IMG/VR virus record: IMGVR_UViG_3300043446_001327 | Coordinates: 1-39,772 of that record | Direction: 5' to 3' (one strand) | Length of the DNA stretch: 39,772 nt | Source: a virus | Shown here: positions 7,551 to 16,322 of the stretch, piece by piece | How the letters are laid out: each line of letters opens with the position of its first letter | Numbering within the stretch: position 1 is the stretch's first letter | Notes under the pieces: generated by a model | What the model saw: only the letters and a program-made list of their open reading frames with translations | Databases searched by the model: none | Told to the model about the DNA's origin: nothing | Translations under genes and position numbers: made by a program

Positions 7551-8157
7551 CGCTGCTGCGCCATCGGAATCCACCCTTGTGGTGGATGGTCAGATTGCGG
7601 ACGCCAAGCAGGACCAGGCACCCGTGGATGCGGGCAAGGCTGGCAATGACGAAGGCAAGACGGCGGATGCCCCAAAGGGAGCGCCGGAGAAGTACGAATT
7701 CAAGGCGCCTGAAGGCCGACAGTTCGACAACGAGGTGATTGCCTCGTTCTCCGAAATTGCCAGGGAATTGAACCTGACGCAGGAATCCGCGCAGAAGATG
7801 CTGGACAAGGTTGCGCCAAAGATGGCGGAACGTCAGGCCCAGCAAGTCGAGGCGATTCGCCAAGAATGGGCGTCGCTTTCGCAGAACGACAAGGAATTCG
7901 GCGGTGAGAAGATCACCGAGAACCTGTCGGTTGCGAAGCGGGCGCTTGACACGTTTGGAACGCCCGAACTGCGATCACTTCTCAATGACTCCGGTTTGGG
8001 GAATCATCCGGAATTGATCCGGTTTTTCTACCGAGCCGGCAAGGCAATCAGCGAGGACAGCAAGGTGATCGGAACCGGATCGACCGCGCCAAGCAAGGCC
8101 GGCCCCCGCGATTTCGCTACCGCAGCTGCCGCGCTGTACGCAAACCAAAACTCCTAA
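7510..8157 (+). CDS. Scaffolding protein
   Basis: This 215-residue protein has an acidic, disordered Ala/Pro/Thr-rich N-terminus (about 1-60), a helical middle (FDNEVIASFSEIARELNLTQ, then KMAERQAQQVEAIRQEWASL) and a small C-terminal segment (PRDFATAAAALYANQNS). This layout, placed immediately upstream of the capsid gene, is typical of podovirus and siphovirus scaffold proteins that guide procapsid assembly and then leave the head. It overlaps the Bbp19-like gene, suggesting translational coupling. Confidence 0.85.
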   Translation: MNEPTATPAETTSNAAAPSESTLVVDGQIADAKQDQAPVDAGKAGNDEGKTADAPKGAPEKYEFKAPEGRQFDNEVIASFSEIARELNLTQESAQKMLDKVAPKMAERQAQQVEAIRQEWASLSQNDKEFGGEKITENLSVAKRALDTFGTPELRSLLNDSGLGNHPELIRFFYRAGKAISEDSKVIGTGSTAPSKAGPRDFATAAAALYANQNS

Positions 8158-8175
8158 CACAAAGGAACCATTCAC

Positions 8176-9201
8176 ATGGCAACCGCACTTTCTACCACCA
8201 ACCTGACGCTGGCCGATTGGGCCAAGCGCACCGATCCCGATGGCCGCATCCCGGTCATCGCGGAACTGCTTTCCCAGAGCAACGAGATCCTTGAGGATTG
8301 CGTGTTCAAGGAGGGCAACCTGCCCACCGGCGACCGCGTGGTGATCCGCACGGGTCTGCCCACCGTTTACTGGCGCGCCCTGAACCAGGGCATCCCGAAC
8401 AGCAAGTCCACGACCGCGCAGGTCGATGAGGCTTGCGGCATTCTGGAAGCCCGCAGCGAGGTCGACAAGGATCTGGCGATGCTGAACGGCAACACCGCTC
8501 AGTTCCGCCTGTCTGAAGACACCGCCTTCCTTGAGGCGATGAACCAGACTCAGGCCACCACCCTGTTCTACGGCAACCCCGCCACCGATGCCAAGCAGTT
8601 CCTTGGCCTCGCGACCCGCTACTCGTCCACCACCGCCGGCAACGGCCAGAACATTCTGAAGTCTGGCGGCACCACTGCTGGTGCGCAGACCAGCGTGTAC
8701 CTCGTTGTGTGGGGCGACCAGACCGTGTACTGCCCCTTCCCCAAGGGCAGCAAGGCTGGTCTGATCCACGAGGATCTGGGCGAGCAGACCGTGTACAACA
8801 GCGACGGCACCCGTCTCCAGGCGTATGCCACCCGCTACCAGTGGAAGAACGGTCTGGTCGTGAAGGATTGGCGCTACGTCGTTCGCATTGCGAACATCGA
8901 AGTGACTGATCTGCTTGGCCAGACGGGTACGCAGGCTTGGAACACCAGCACCAACATCATCAAGCTGATGGCCCGTGCCCTGTACCGCATTCCGAACATG
9001 TCGATGGGTCGTGCGTGCTTCTACATGAACCGCACCGTCCACAGCGGCCTGTCGGTTGCGGCGCTGGATCGCAGCCAGTACGTGCTGAAGGTGAACGAGG
9101 GTCTGTCGCAGTTCGGCACCCCGTACAGCTGGCTGTCGTTCCTGGGCGTTCCCCTGCGTCGCGTTGACGCCATCCTGAACACCGAGAGCGTCGTGTCCTA
9201 A
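8176..9201 (+). CDS. Major capsid protein (BPP-1 Bbp17-like)
   Basis: This 341-residue protein is preceded by AAAGGA. It lies directly after the scaffold gene, begins MATALSTTNLTLADWAKR and includes GDRVVIRTGLPTVYWRALNQG and a C-terminal LSFLGVPLRRVDAIL segment. I recognise these as the capsid family of BPP-1-like podoviruses. In BPP-1 this protein has an HK97-related fold with changed topology and is stabilised by a separate cement protein. Codon use is strongly biased to C/G at third positions compared with neighbours, as expected for the most highly expressed gene. No N-terminal pro-domain is evident. Confidence 0.9.
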   Translation: MATALSTTNLTLADWAKRTDPDGRIPVIAELLSQSNEILEDCVFKEGNLPTGDRVVIRTGLPTVYWRALNQGIPNSKSTTAQVDEACGILEARSEVDKDLAMLNGNTAQFRLSEDTAFLEAMNQTQATTLFYGNPATDAKQFLGLATRYSSTTAGNGQNILKSGGTTAGAQTSVYLVVWGDQTVYCPFPKGSKAGLIHEDLGEQTVYNSDGTRLQAYATRYQWKNGLVVKDWRYVVRIANIEVTDLLGQTGTQAWNTSTNIIKLMARALYRIPNMSMGRACFYMNRTVHSGLSVAALDRSQYVLKVNEGLSQFGTPYSWLSFLGVPLRRVDAILNTESVVS

Positions 9202-9236
9202 TCGGAACGACCTGAACACGAAAGGAAAACACTCCA

Positions 9237-9755
9237 ATGATGAACGACGCACTTGCACGCCTGTCCGGAACGTCTATCGGCACTGCGCCGACTTGGACGC
9301 CTACTGCTCAGGCCATCACTACCACTGCGATTTCGGATTACGCCTTCGACACCCGTTCGCCCACCAACGTGAACGGCGGCACCACGACCACGCAGATGCG
9401 TGATCTTGGCGAAGGTCAGGATCTGTACGTGTCGCTGACCGTTGGCACGGCTTTCACCGCTGCCGGCGCTGCGACTCTGACCCCCACCGTGGAGCTGTCC
9501 GACGATCTGTCGGGTACCAACACCGTGGTCATCGGAACCTTCGGAACCATCGGCAAGGCGGCCCTGACTGCTGGCGCGAACTTCGTGGCCCGCATCAACC
9601 CCCGTCTTGGCGCCCTTGGCACCACCTACCGCTACATCATCGTGCGGTACACCGTGGCCACGGGTCCGATGACTGCCGGCGCTGTGTTCGCAGATATCGT
9701 CACCGACATCTACGACAGCACCAAGTTCTACGGCAGCGGCTTCAGCGTGTCGTGA
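9237..9755 (+). CDS. Capsid cement/decoration protein (Bbp16-like)
   Basis: This 172-residue, Thr/Ala/Gly-rich, beta-dominated protein starts at ATG 9237 (a second ATG follows at 9240) after AAAGGA. It has the features of Bbp16-like capsid cement proteins: MRDLGEGQDLYVSLTVGTAF, ATLTPTVELSDDLSG and GTTYRYIIVRYTV. Bbp16 forms jelly-roll trimers on the BPP-1 capsid. Immediate adjacency to the capsid gene and similar high-expression codon use support the call. Confidence 0.75.
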   Translation: MMNDALARLSGTSIGTAPTWTPTAQAITTTAISDYAFDTRSPTNVNGGTTTTQMRDLGEGQDLYVSLTVGTAFTAAGAATLTPTVELSDDLSGTNTVVIGTFGTIGKAALTAGANFVARINPRLGALGTTYRYIIVRYTVATGPMTAGAVFADIVTDIYDSTKFYGSGFSVS

Positions 9756-9769
9756 TGTGAGGATCAATC

Positions 9770-9979
9770 ATGCCCAAGGTTCGTGCAATCACCAAGTGCT
9801 TCATTGACAACGCGCTCCGCGAGGAGGGCGAGGTGTTTGAGTACAACGGCGCCAAGAATGTGTGTGTTGAAAGCTTGGATGCCGTGACCGTGCCGGAGTC
9901 TGAGGAGCCGCAGCCGGAGCGTCGGAAGCCCGGTCGGCCCCGTAAGGCATCGGCAAGCACGGACGGCGAGATGGGCTGA
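9770..9979 (+). CDS. Small protein with AT-hook-like tail
   Basis: This 69-residue protein combines a short beta-like N-terminal half (KCFIDNALREEGEVFEYNG) with a Pro/Glu-rich linker and RKPGRPRK, an AT-hook-like minor-groove DNA-binding motif at about residues 51-58. It closes the head operon 23 bp before a perfect hairpin. In comparable phages small proteins here are predicted head components. DNA binding inside the capsid is possible but inferred from one motif. Confidence 0.6.
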   Translation: MPKVRAITKCFIDNALREEGEVFEYNGAKNVCVESLDAVTVPESEEPQPERRKPGRPRKASASTDGEMG

Positions 9980-10001
9980 TTGGGAATGAGGTAGCCACGC
10001 A

Positions 10002-10042
10002 AAACGAGGGGTGCCGCTGGGCGACCACGGCACCCCTCGTTT
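10002..10042. terminator. 15-bp perfect hairpin between head and tail genes
   Basis: 10002-10016 pairs perfectly with 10028-10042, AAACGAGGGGTGCCG with its complement, around an 11-nt loop. The flanking A and T runs make it symmetrical, but only TTT lies at the 3' end. It may act as a partial terminator that lowers tail expression relative to capsid, or as an mRNA-stabilising end. Confidence 0.85.
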
Positions 10043-10057
10043 CACTAGGAGATCGCC

Positions 10058-10738
10058 ATGGCATCAGTTGTTGACATCTGCAATCTGGCGCTGGGCCACC
10101 TTGGCGACAACGCCACCGTTTCCAGCATCGATCCGCCTGAGGGTTCCGCGCAGGCCGAGCATTGTGCCCGGTTCTATCCGATTGCCAGGGACACCCTGCT
10201 GGAAATGCACTCATGGAACTTCTCTGTTCGTCGTTCCGCACTGGCGCAGCTGACGGCGGATTGGCCGGAATGGAAGTACGCCTATGCGCTTCCCGGCAAC
10301 GTCATCAACGTGATTTCGGTGCTGCCGCAGGACGCGGCCGACGATTACGCGGCACGGTTCATCCCAACGGATACGCCAGTGTTTGCCCACAACTATTCCC
10401 CGGTGATCGCTGCTGGCCGCTATGTGCCGCAGCCGTACACCATTGAAACCAAGGACGATGGCAGTCAGATCCTGTACACCAACATGGAGAACGCCGTGCT
10501 TCGATACACGGTCCACGTTGATGATCCGACGCTGTTCAGTCCGTTGTTCACGATTGCGCTGTCGTGGCATCTGGCATCCATGCTGGCTGGACCCGTCATC
10601 AAGGGCGATCAGGGTGCCGCCGAGGCCAAGCGATGCCAGCAGATGACCATGGCGTATCTCCAGCAGGCCCGTGCTTCTGACGCCAACCAGCGCAAGATCA
10701 ACGTCGAACACATCGTGCCCTGGACGAGCGGACGCTGA
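10058..10738 (+). CDS. Tail tubular protein A-like (adaptor, T7 gp11 family)
   Basis: This 226-residue protein begins VVDICNLALGHLGDNATVSS and continues AEHCARFYPIARDTLLEMHSWNF, the standard pattern of podovirus adaptor proteins related to T7 gp11 and P22 gp4. It forms the ring joining portal and tail nozzle. A Shine-Dalgarno (AGGAG) lies just upstream. The tail nozzle gene follows within 3 bp. Confidence 0.9.
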   Translation: MASVVDICNLALGHLGDNATVSSIDPPEGSAQAEHCARFYPIARDTLLEMHSWNFSVRRSALAQLTADWPEWKYAYALPGNVINVISVLPQDAADDYAARFIPTDTPVFAHNYSPVIAAGRYVPQPYTIETKDDGSQILYTNMENAVLRYTVHVDDPTLFSPLFTIALSWHLASMLAGPVIKGDQGAAEAKRCQQMTMAYLQQARASDANQRKINVEHIVPWTSGR

Positions 10739-10741
10739 TCC

Positions 10742-13700
10742 ATGCCAACCACCCGCACGCTCAACCGATCCTTTGCCGGCGGCGAACTGTCTCCGGAGAT
10801 GTTTGGCCGCATTGACGATGTGAAGTATCAGACTGGTGCGGCAAAGGTACGCAACATGATCGCGGTGCCGCAGGGTCCGGTGCAGAACCGACCGGGCCTT
10901 TCGTTTGTGCGAGAGGTCAAGGACAGCACCAAGCAGGTGCGGCTGATCCCGTTCACCTACAGCACGGATCAGACGATGGTGATTGAACTGGGGAACCAGT
11001 ACATCAGGTTCCACACGCAGGGCGCCACGCTGATGTCTGGCGGCGTGCCATACGAGATCGCCAGTCCGTACCTTGAGGCTGACCTGTTTGACATCCATTA
11101 CGTCCAGTCGGCGGACGTGCTGACGCTTGTGCATCCGTCGTATGCGCCGCGTGAGTTGCGTCGGCTTGGCGCGACGTCGTGGACGCTGACCGAAATCACG
11201 TTCGGTGCGACGATTGCGGCGCCGGCATCCGTGACCATTACGGCATCGCCTGGCAGCAGCATCAACATCAGCAACGTGAGCAACGCCAATCCGGCTGTCA
11301 TCACCATGGTGTCCGCGCACGGCCTAGTGGTCGGTGATAGCGTGTACATCAAGGGCATCGGTGGCATGACGCAGTTCACCGACGGGTTCTACATCGTCAG
11401 CGTCGTTTCGACGTATGCCATTTCGGTGCGAACCTACAACGGTGGGCAGCAGGTTGATAGCAGCAGCTGGACGCCATACACCAGCGGCGGATCGGTGCAG
11501 TACGGATCGCAAACGGCCGACGTGGACAACTATTACGTTGTCACATCGGTCGCTTCAAACGGCATGGACGAGAGCGTGCCGTCATCGTCGGCGCACGTCG
11601 TGAACAACTTGAACGTCACCGGGTCATACAACACGGTGTCGTGGGCATCGGTTGCGGGCGCGGTGCGCTACAACATCTACAAGCGCCAGTCCGGCCTGTA
11701 CGGGTACATCGGACAGACCGATGCGACAAGCTTCGTGGACAACAACATCGCACCCGACATGGGAATCACTCCGCCGATCTACGATCTGTCGTTTGTAAAG
11801 AACGGCATTTCAAGCGTTCCGGTGACGAATGGCGGATCTGGATACGGAACGTCCTTTACTGGCGGCGCGTTCTCTGTCATCAACGTTACCAATCAGGGCA
11901 GCGGATACGTCGCGCCGACGCTTACGGTGGCCGATCCAACCGGAACCGGAGCGGCATTCACGGTCAATCTGACGGCTGGCAAGATCACCAGCATCACGAT
12001 CAATACTGCTGGCAGCGGATATACGGCACCGATCTTCACGCTGGCTGACTCCGCCGGCACCGGTGCCGTGCTTGCGCCCGTGCTGACGCCAGTTGTGTAT
12101 GGAACGGTGACTCTAGGCGTGACCGATGCGACCGGAACTGGCGCATCTTTGTCCCCGGTCATTTCGGGCGGCGTGATTACGGGCGTGACTGTGGTGTCGC
12201 CAGGATCGAACTACACGGCGCCGACCGTGACGGTGACGGCCGCTGCCGGCGGATCCAGTGCCACGTTCGGTACGCCGACCCTGACGGGCCTGAACTACCC
12301 CGGCGCCGTGTCGTACTTTGAGCAGCGCCGCGTGTTTGCCGGATCGACCAATTCGCCGCAGCAGTTGTGGATGACCCGTTCTGGAACCGAAAGCGATCTG
12401 TCGTATTCGCTTCCGCTCAAGGACACCGACCGGGTGTCGTTTGAGGTTGCCGCGCGCGAAGCCAACACGATTCGGCATGTCGTTCCGCTGACGCAACTGG
12501 TGCTTCTGACAAGCGCAGCGGAATGGCGCGTCAGTCCGATCAATTCGGATTCCATTACGCCGACCACCATTTCCGTGCGTCCGCAATCGTATATCGGTGC
12601 GTCGAATGTCCAGCCGTCGATCATCAACAACAGCCTGGTCTACTGCGCCGCACGCGGTGGCCATGTCCGTGAACTTGGCTATTCGTGGCAAGCGAACGGA
12701 TTCATCACCGGCGATCTGTCGCTGCGCGCGGCCCACCTGTTTGATATGTACGAGATTTCGGACATGGCATATCAGAAGTCGCCGCACCCGCTGCTGTGGT
12801 TTGTGTCCAGCGGAGGCAAGCTGCTGGGCCTGACATATGTTCCAGAGCAGCAGATTGGCGCGTGGCACCAGCACGATACGGACGGCACGTTTGAAAGCGT
12901 CACTTGCGTCGCAGAGGGCGAAGAAGATCACGTCTATGTCGTGGTCAAACGAACCATCAACGGGCAGACCAAGCGATATGTCGAACGAATGGCGAGCCAA
13001 CAGGTCACGACGCTTGAGGATTGTTTCTATGTGGATTCGGGCCTGTCATATGACGGGACGAATACGACGGCCACGACGGTTGCCGTTTCGGGCGGCACGA
13101 CCTGGGGGCCGTCTGATGCGCTGACGATCACGGCATCGTCGGCAATCTTCTCGTATCCGGGTACGGCAGACGTTGGCGATGCCATTGTTCTGACCGCATC
13201 GGATGGATCGAAGTATCGCCTTCGCATTACCTCGACCAGCTCCACGACGGTTGCTACAGCTCGCGTGGACGTGACGCTGGCAGCGTCGTTGCGTAACGTC
13301 GCAACAACTGTCTGGGCGTTTGCGCGCAACAGCGTCAGCGGCCTGACGCACCTTGAGGGCAAGACTGTCAGCATTCTGGCAGACGGCGCTGTCATGCCGC
13401 AGCGCGTGGTTACCAGCGGCACGGTCAGCATGGATCGCGCAGCGGTGGTCATTCACGTTGGGCTGCCGTATGACTCCGATCTACAGACGCTGCCGCTGGC
13501 GCTGAACATTGATGGCGCGGGCCAAGGCCGTTACAAGAACGTCAACAAGGCGTGGCTGCGCGTGGTCAATTCATCCGGCATCTTTGTGGGGCCAGATGCG
13601 GACAATCTGGTGGAAGCCAAGCAGCGCACTACTGAACCGTATGGCAGTCCGCCGGCCATGAAGAACGACGAGATTCTTGTGGTGCTGACGCCGACCTGGC

Positions 13701-13789
13701 AGGCTGGCGGTCAGATTTATGTGCGGCAGAGCGATCCGCTCCCGCTGACCATTGTGAACATGACTTTGGAAGTCACCATCGGAGGCTGA
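10742..13789 (+). CDS. Tail tubular protein B-like nozzle with inserted repeat domains
   Basis: At 1,015 residues this is longer than T7 gp12 (about 800). The N-terminal region has RSFAGGELSPEMFGRIDDV and NMIAVPQGPVQNRPGLSFV, a standard nozzle signature. Residues about 255-345 look like a fibronectin III-type fold. Residues about 360-516 hold three to four copies of a Gly/Thr repeat built on GSGYTAPTLTVADPTGTGA. The body continues with nozzle sequence (FEQRRVFAGSTNSPQQLWMT) and a beta-rich C-terminus. It forms the hexameric tail tube end, and the inserted repeats probably project outward. Confidence 0.88.
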   Translation: MPTTRTLNRSFAGGELSPEMFGRIDDVKYQTGAAKVRNMIAVPQGPVQNRPGLSFVREVKDSTKQVRLIPFTYSTDQTMVIELGNQYIRFHTQGATLMSGGVPYEIASPYLEADLFDIHYVQSADVLTLVHPSYAPRELRRLGATSWTLTEITFGATIAAPASVTITASPGSSINISNVSNANPAVITMVSAHGLVVGDSVYIKGIGGMTQFTDGFYIVSVVSTYAISVRTYNGGQQVDSSSWTPYTSGGSVQYGSQTADVDNYYVVTSVASNGMDESVPSSSAHVVNNLNVTGSYNTVSWASVAGAVRYNIYKRQSGLYGYIGQTDATSFVDNNIAPDMGITPPIYDLSFVKNGISSVPVTNGGSGYGTSFTGGAFSVINVTNQGSGYVAPTLTVADPTGTGAAFTVNLTAGKITSITINTAGSGYTAPIFTLADSAGTGAVLAPVLTPVVYGTVTLGVTDATGTGASLSPVISGGVITGVTVVSPGSNYTAPTVTVTAAAGGSSATFGTPTLTGLNYPGAVSYFEQRRVFAGSTNSPQQLWMTRSGTESDLSYSLPLKDTDRVSFEVAAREANTIRHVVPLTQLVLLTSAAEWRVSPINSDSITPTTISVRPQSYIGASNVQPSIINNSLVYCAARGGHVRELGYSWQANGFITGDLSLRAAHLFDMYEISDMAYQKSPHPLLWFVSSGGKLLGLTYVPEQQIGAWHQHDTDGTFESVTCVAEGEEDHVYVVVKRTINGQTKRYVERMASQQVTTLEDCFYVDSGLSYDGTNTTATTVAVSGGTTWGPSDALTITASSAIFSYPGTADVGDAIVLTASDGSKYRLRITSTSSTTVATARVDVTLAASLRNVATTVWAFARNSVSGLTHLEGKTVSILADGAVMPQRVVTSGTVSMDRAAVVIHVGLPYDSDLQTLPLALNIDGAGQGRYKNVNKAWLRVVNSSGIFVGPDADNLVEAKQRTTEPYGSPPAMKNDEILVVLTPTWQAGGQIYVRQSDPLPLTIVNMTLEVTIGG

Positions 13790-13790
13790 C

Positions 13791-14549
13791 ATGGGTTTCG
13801 TTTCCACATTCCCCGTGCCCGGAAGCATCGGAAGCATTGGTGGTCCGGGCGCATCTCTGATGACGGCTGGGCCGCAATACCCAGCACTGAACGAGATGAT
13901 GGCGCAACGCATGGCTGAACCGCTTGCGACTAGCGCACCGTCGTTCAGTAGTCAGTTGGCGCAAGGATTCACAACTATTGGTCCGCTCATGGCGATCTTT
14001 GGCGCAGCAAACAGCGCCATTGGTTCGTTCTACAGTGCGCAAAGTCAGCAGAATCAGCTGAAGATGCAGGCCCAGAATCAGCGGTTTGCCGCTCAGATGG
14101 CGCGCATCAACCAGCAGCAGGCTGAATACGCGGCGCAGCAGGCGGGGTACCAAGGCCAGCTGGCGTTCGGCAGGTATTCCATGGGCGCCGGCCAGCAGAG
14201 GGCGTCGGCACAGGCGGCGTTGGCGGCGCGCGGAATTCAGGCTGGCAAGGGCAGCGCGGCCGAAATCATGGCCAGCATGGATCTGACGAAGGAAATTGAC
14301 CGCCTGACCATGAACGCCGCAAATGTGCGTCAGCAGGAAGCCATGCGGATGCAGGCGTTCAACATCGGCGTCGGAGCAACCATGGCAGACATTTCCGCCG
14401 CCAATCTCCAGGCGACTGCTGGAACGATCTATCCGGGGCTGTCCATGGGAACCAGCTTGCTGACCAGTGCAGCCGACATCGGCAGCACTTGGGCGCGCAA
14501 CAAACGCATTGAGGAACTGCTTGGTGGCGTGTCCACCAAGAGGATGTAA
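13791..14549 (+). CDS. Internal virion protein (T7 gp14-like)
   Basis: This 252-residue protein has a hydrophobic stretch (FTTIGPLMAIFGAANSAIGSF) followed by a long Gln/Ala-rich helix (SQQNQLKMQAQNQRFAAQMA) and the conserved-looking GRYSMGAGQQRASAQAALAA...GIQAGKGSAAEI block found in gp14-like ejection proteins. It is stored in the capsid and would form an outer-membrane channel during DNA ejection. It starts 1 bp after the nozzle gene and precedes the gp15-like gene. Confidence 0.8.
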   Translation: MGFVSTFPVPGSIGSIGGPGASLMTAGPQYPALNEMMAQRMAEPLATSAPSFSSQLAQGFTTIGPLMAIFGAANSAIGSFYSAQSQQNQLKMQAQNQRFAAQMARINQQQAEYAAQQAGYQGQLAFGRYSMGAGQQRASAQAALAARGIQAGKGSAAEIMASMDLTKEIDRLTMNAANVRQQEAMRMQAFNIGVGATMADISAANLQATAGTIYPGLSMGTSLLTSAADIGSTWARNKRIEELLGGVSTKRM

Positions 14550-14552
14550 ACC

Positions 14553-16322
14553 ATGCCAACCGTACCAACGTCATTCCTTCCCAGCGTCGCACCCGCATCC
14601 GGCGTTGACATCGGACAGTTTCAGGCGCCGCAGGTGGCCGTTGCCGAGAACCTTGCTGCCGAGCAGGAGGCGCGCTTTGGGCAGGCAATGACGCAGGCCG
14701 GCAATGTGGCGTTCCGCGTCGGCTCTGCGATTCAGGATGATATTGACGAAGCGCAGACAAAGGAAACCGACACGTGGTGGCTGGGGCAGGCGAACGAGAT
14801 TTTGAAGGGCAAGTCCGGGTATCTGCGAACGACGGGCAAGGACGCAGATGCTGCGTATCAACAGGCCAGCGACGCGCTGTCAGCGTCTGCCGAACAGGCG
14901 ATGGGAAGGCTTCAGAATGACACGCAGCGTTCCATGTTCAAGGGCGTGCTGGCCAGGAACATGATGGCGTTTCAGGGGCAGATGACTGAACACCGTGATC
15001 GTGAGGTCAAGGTCTATGCCACCAACGAATCCAAGGCGCGAGCAGAGCGATATGCGCAGCTTGCGGTGGACGATTGGGCCAACCGGGACATGCCTTTGAG
15101 TTCCTATCAGATCAATCGCGGCGTGGCACTGGCAGAGATTCGCAAGGCGGGTGCGTTGGCCGGCATTGAGGAGGGGTCCGCGCAAATGCAGGCGCTGGAG
15201 CGCACGGTCAATACGCAGATCACTGGCGGTGTTGCCAATCGCCTGATGATGGACAGCCAATACGACGAAGCGTGGAAGTTCGTCAAGGGCCAGATCAAGG
15301 CTGGCGAAGTGGATGACAAGGTGGGCGAGAACCTGTTGGCATCCATCGACGTCAACCGCGACCGCTGGATGATCGACCAGTACGCGACGAACATTCGTCA
15401 GTTTGGTCGTGTCGGCATGGCGGATGACAAGGACAACGATCCAAACAGCGCACCGGCCAGCGCCCGGGACGCCATGGACATTGCGGACGGCATCAAGGAT
15501 CCGGAGATCCGCAAGGGTGTTCAGGTCATGCTCAAGCAGCAGTACGCGCAGGAAGCGGCTTTGGCAAAGCAGGAATATGAGGGACTTGTGGATCAGACCG
15601 AGCAGTTCCTTGCGACTCCTGGCAACACCTACAGCATGCTTCCGCTGGACGTGGTGGCCAAGTTGAAGCCAAAGGATCGGCAGACGTTCATGGCCAACCA
15701 GCTGCGCAAAGACGATCTGGATGTGCAGGAAGAACTTGCTCGCAATCCAGCACTTCTGACGCGCGAATGGATTGATCGGAACCGAAGCAAGATGACGCCG
15801 GAAACCGCCATTCGTCTGCTGAAGGATGCTGCGGATCCCGAGAAGGTTCTTGAGGCCACGTTTGATGCCGACATGTTCAAGGAGACTGCCATGAACAACG
15901 GCATGAGCAAACTGGTGACGCCAAAATCAGACGCAGACAAGGCGCAATCTTTTGCATTGCGCAACGACATCAAGCAGCGCATCGACATTGAACAGCGCAG
16001 GCGTGGCGCAAAACTGAGCCGAGATGAAAAGCAGGCGATCATTGATTCGGTGTTTATGCAAGCAACAGAGGAAGCCAAGGTCGAACGCAGTTGGATGTGG
16101 GATTACAGTCGGCCACTTGCACAACTCACCGATGATGAACGAAGGCGCGCATATGTTCAATTGGATATGCCAGATGGAATAGAGATTGTGCGGGTTGATG
16201 ACGTGCCCGCAACGTGGACGGCTCGTGTTGCGATTCCGGCGTTCAAGGCAGCAGGTGTTCAATATCCGTCATTCCGTCAGATTGCTGAACTGTGGATCAA
16301 GAAGGGTAGCCCGAGTCAATGA
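14553..16322 (+). CDS. Internal virion protein (T7 gp15-like)
   Basis: This 589-residue, largely helical soluble protein is rich in Asp/Lys/Gln and has repeated helical segments such as NDTQRSMFKGVLARNMMAFQ and EQFLATPGNTYSMLPLDVV. Position between a gp14-like and a giant gp16-like gene identifies it as the middle ejection protein, which in T7 spans the periplasm. Sequence identity to T7 gp15 is not evident by eye. Its stop overlaps the next start (ATGA). Confidence 0.75.
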   Translation: MPTVPTSFLPSVAPASGVDIGQFQAPQVAVAENLAAEQEARFGQAMTQAGNVAFRVGSAIQDDIDEAQTKETDTWWLGQANEILKGKSGYLRTTGKDADAAYQQASDALSASAEQAMGRLQNDTQRSMFKGVLARNMMAFQGQMTEHRDREVKVYATNESKARAERYAQLAVDDWANRDMPLSSYQINRGVALAEIRKAGALAGIEEGSAQMQALERTVNTQITGGVANRLMMDSQYDEAWKFVKGQIKAGEVDDKVGENLLASIDVNRDRWMIDQYATNIRQFGRVGMADDKDNDPNSAPASARDAMDIADGIKDPEIRKGVQVMLKQQYAQEAALAKQEYEGLVDQTEQFLATPGNTYSMLPLDVVAKLKPKDRQTFMANQLRKDDLDVQEELARNPALLTREWIDRNRSKMTPETAIRLLKDAADPEKVLEATFDADMFKETAMNNGMSKLVTPKSDADKAQSFALRNDIKQRIDIEQRRRGAKLSRDEKQAIIDSVFMQATEEAKVERSWMWDYSRPLAQLTDDERRRAYVQLDMPDGIEIVRVDDVPATWTARVAIPAFKAAGVQYPSFRQIAELWIKKGSPSQ

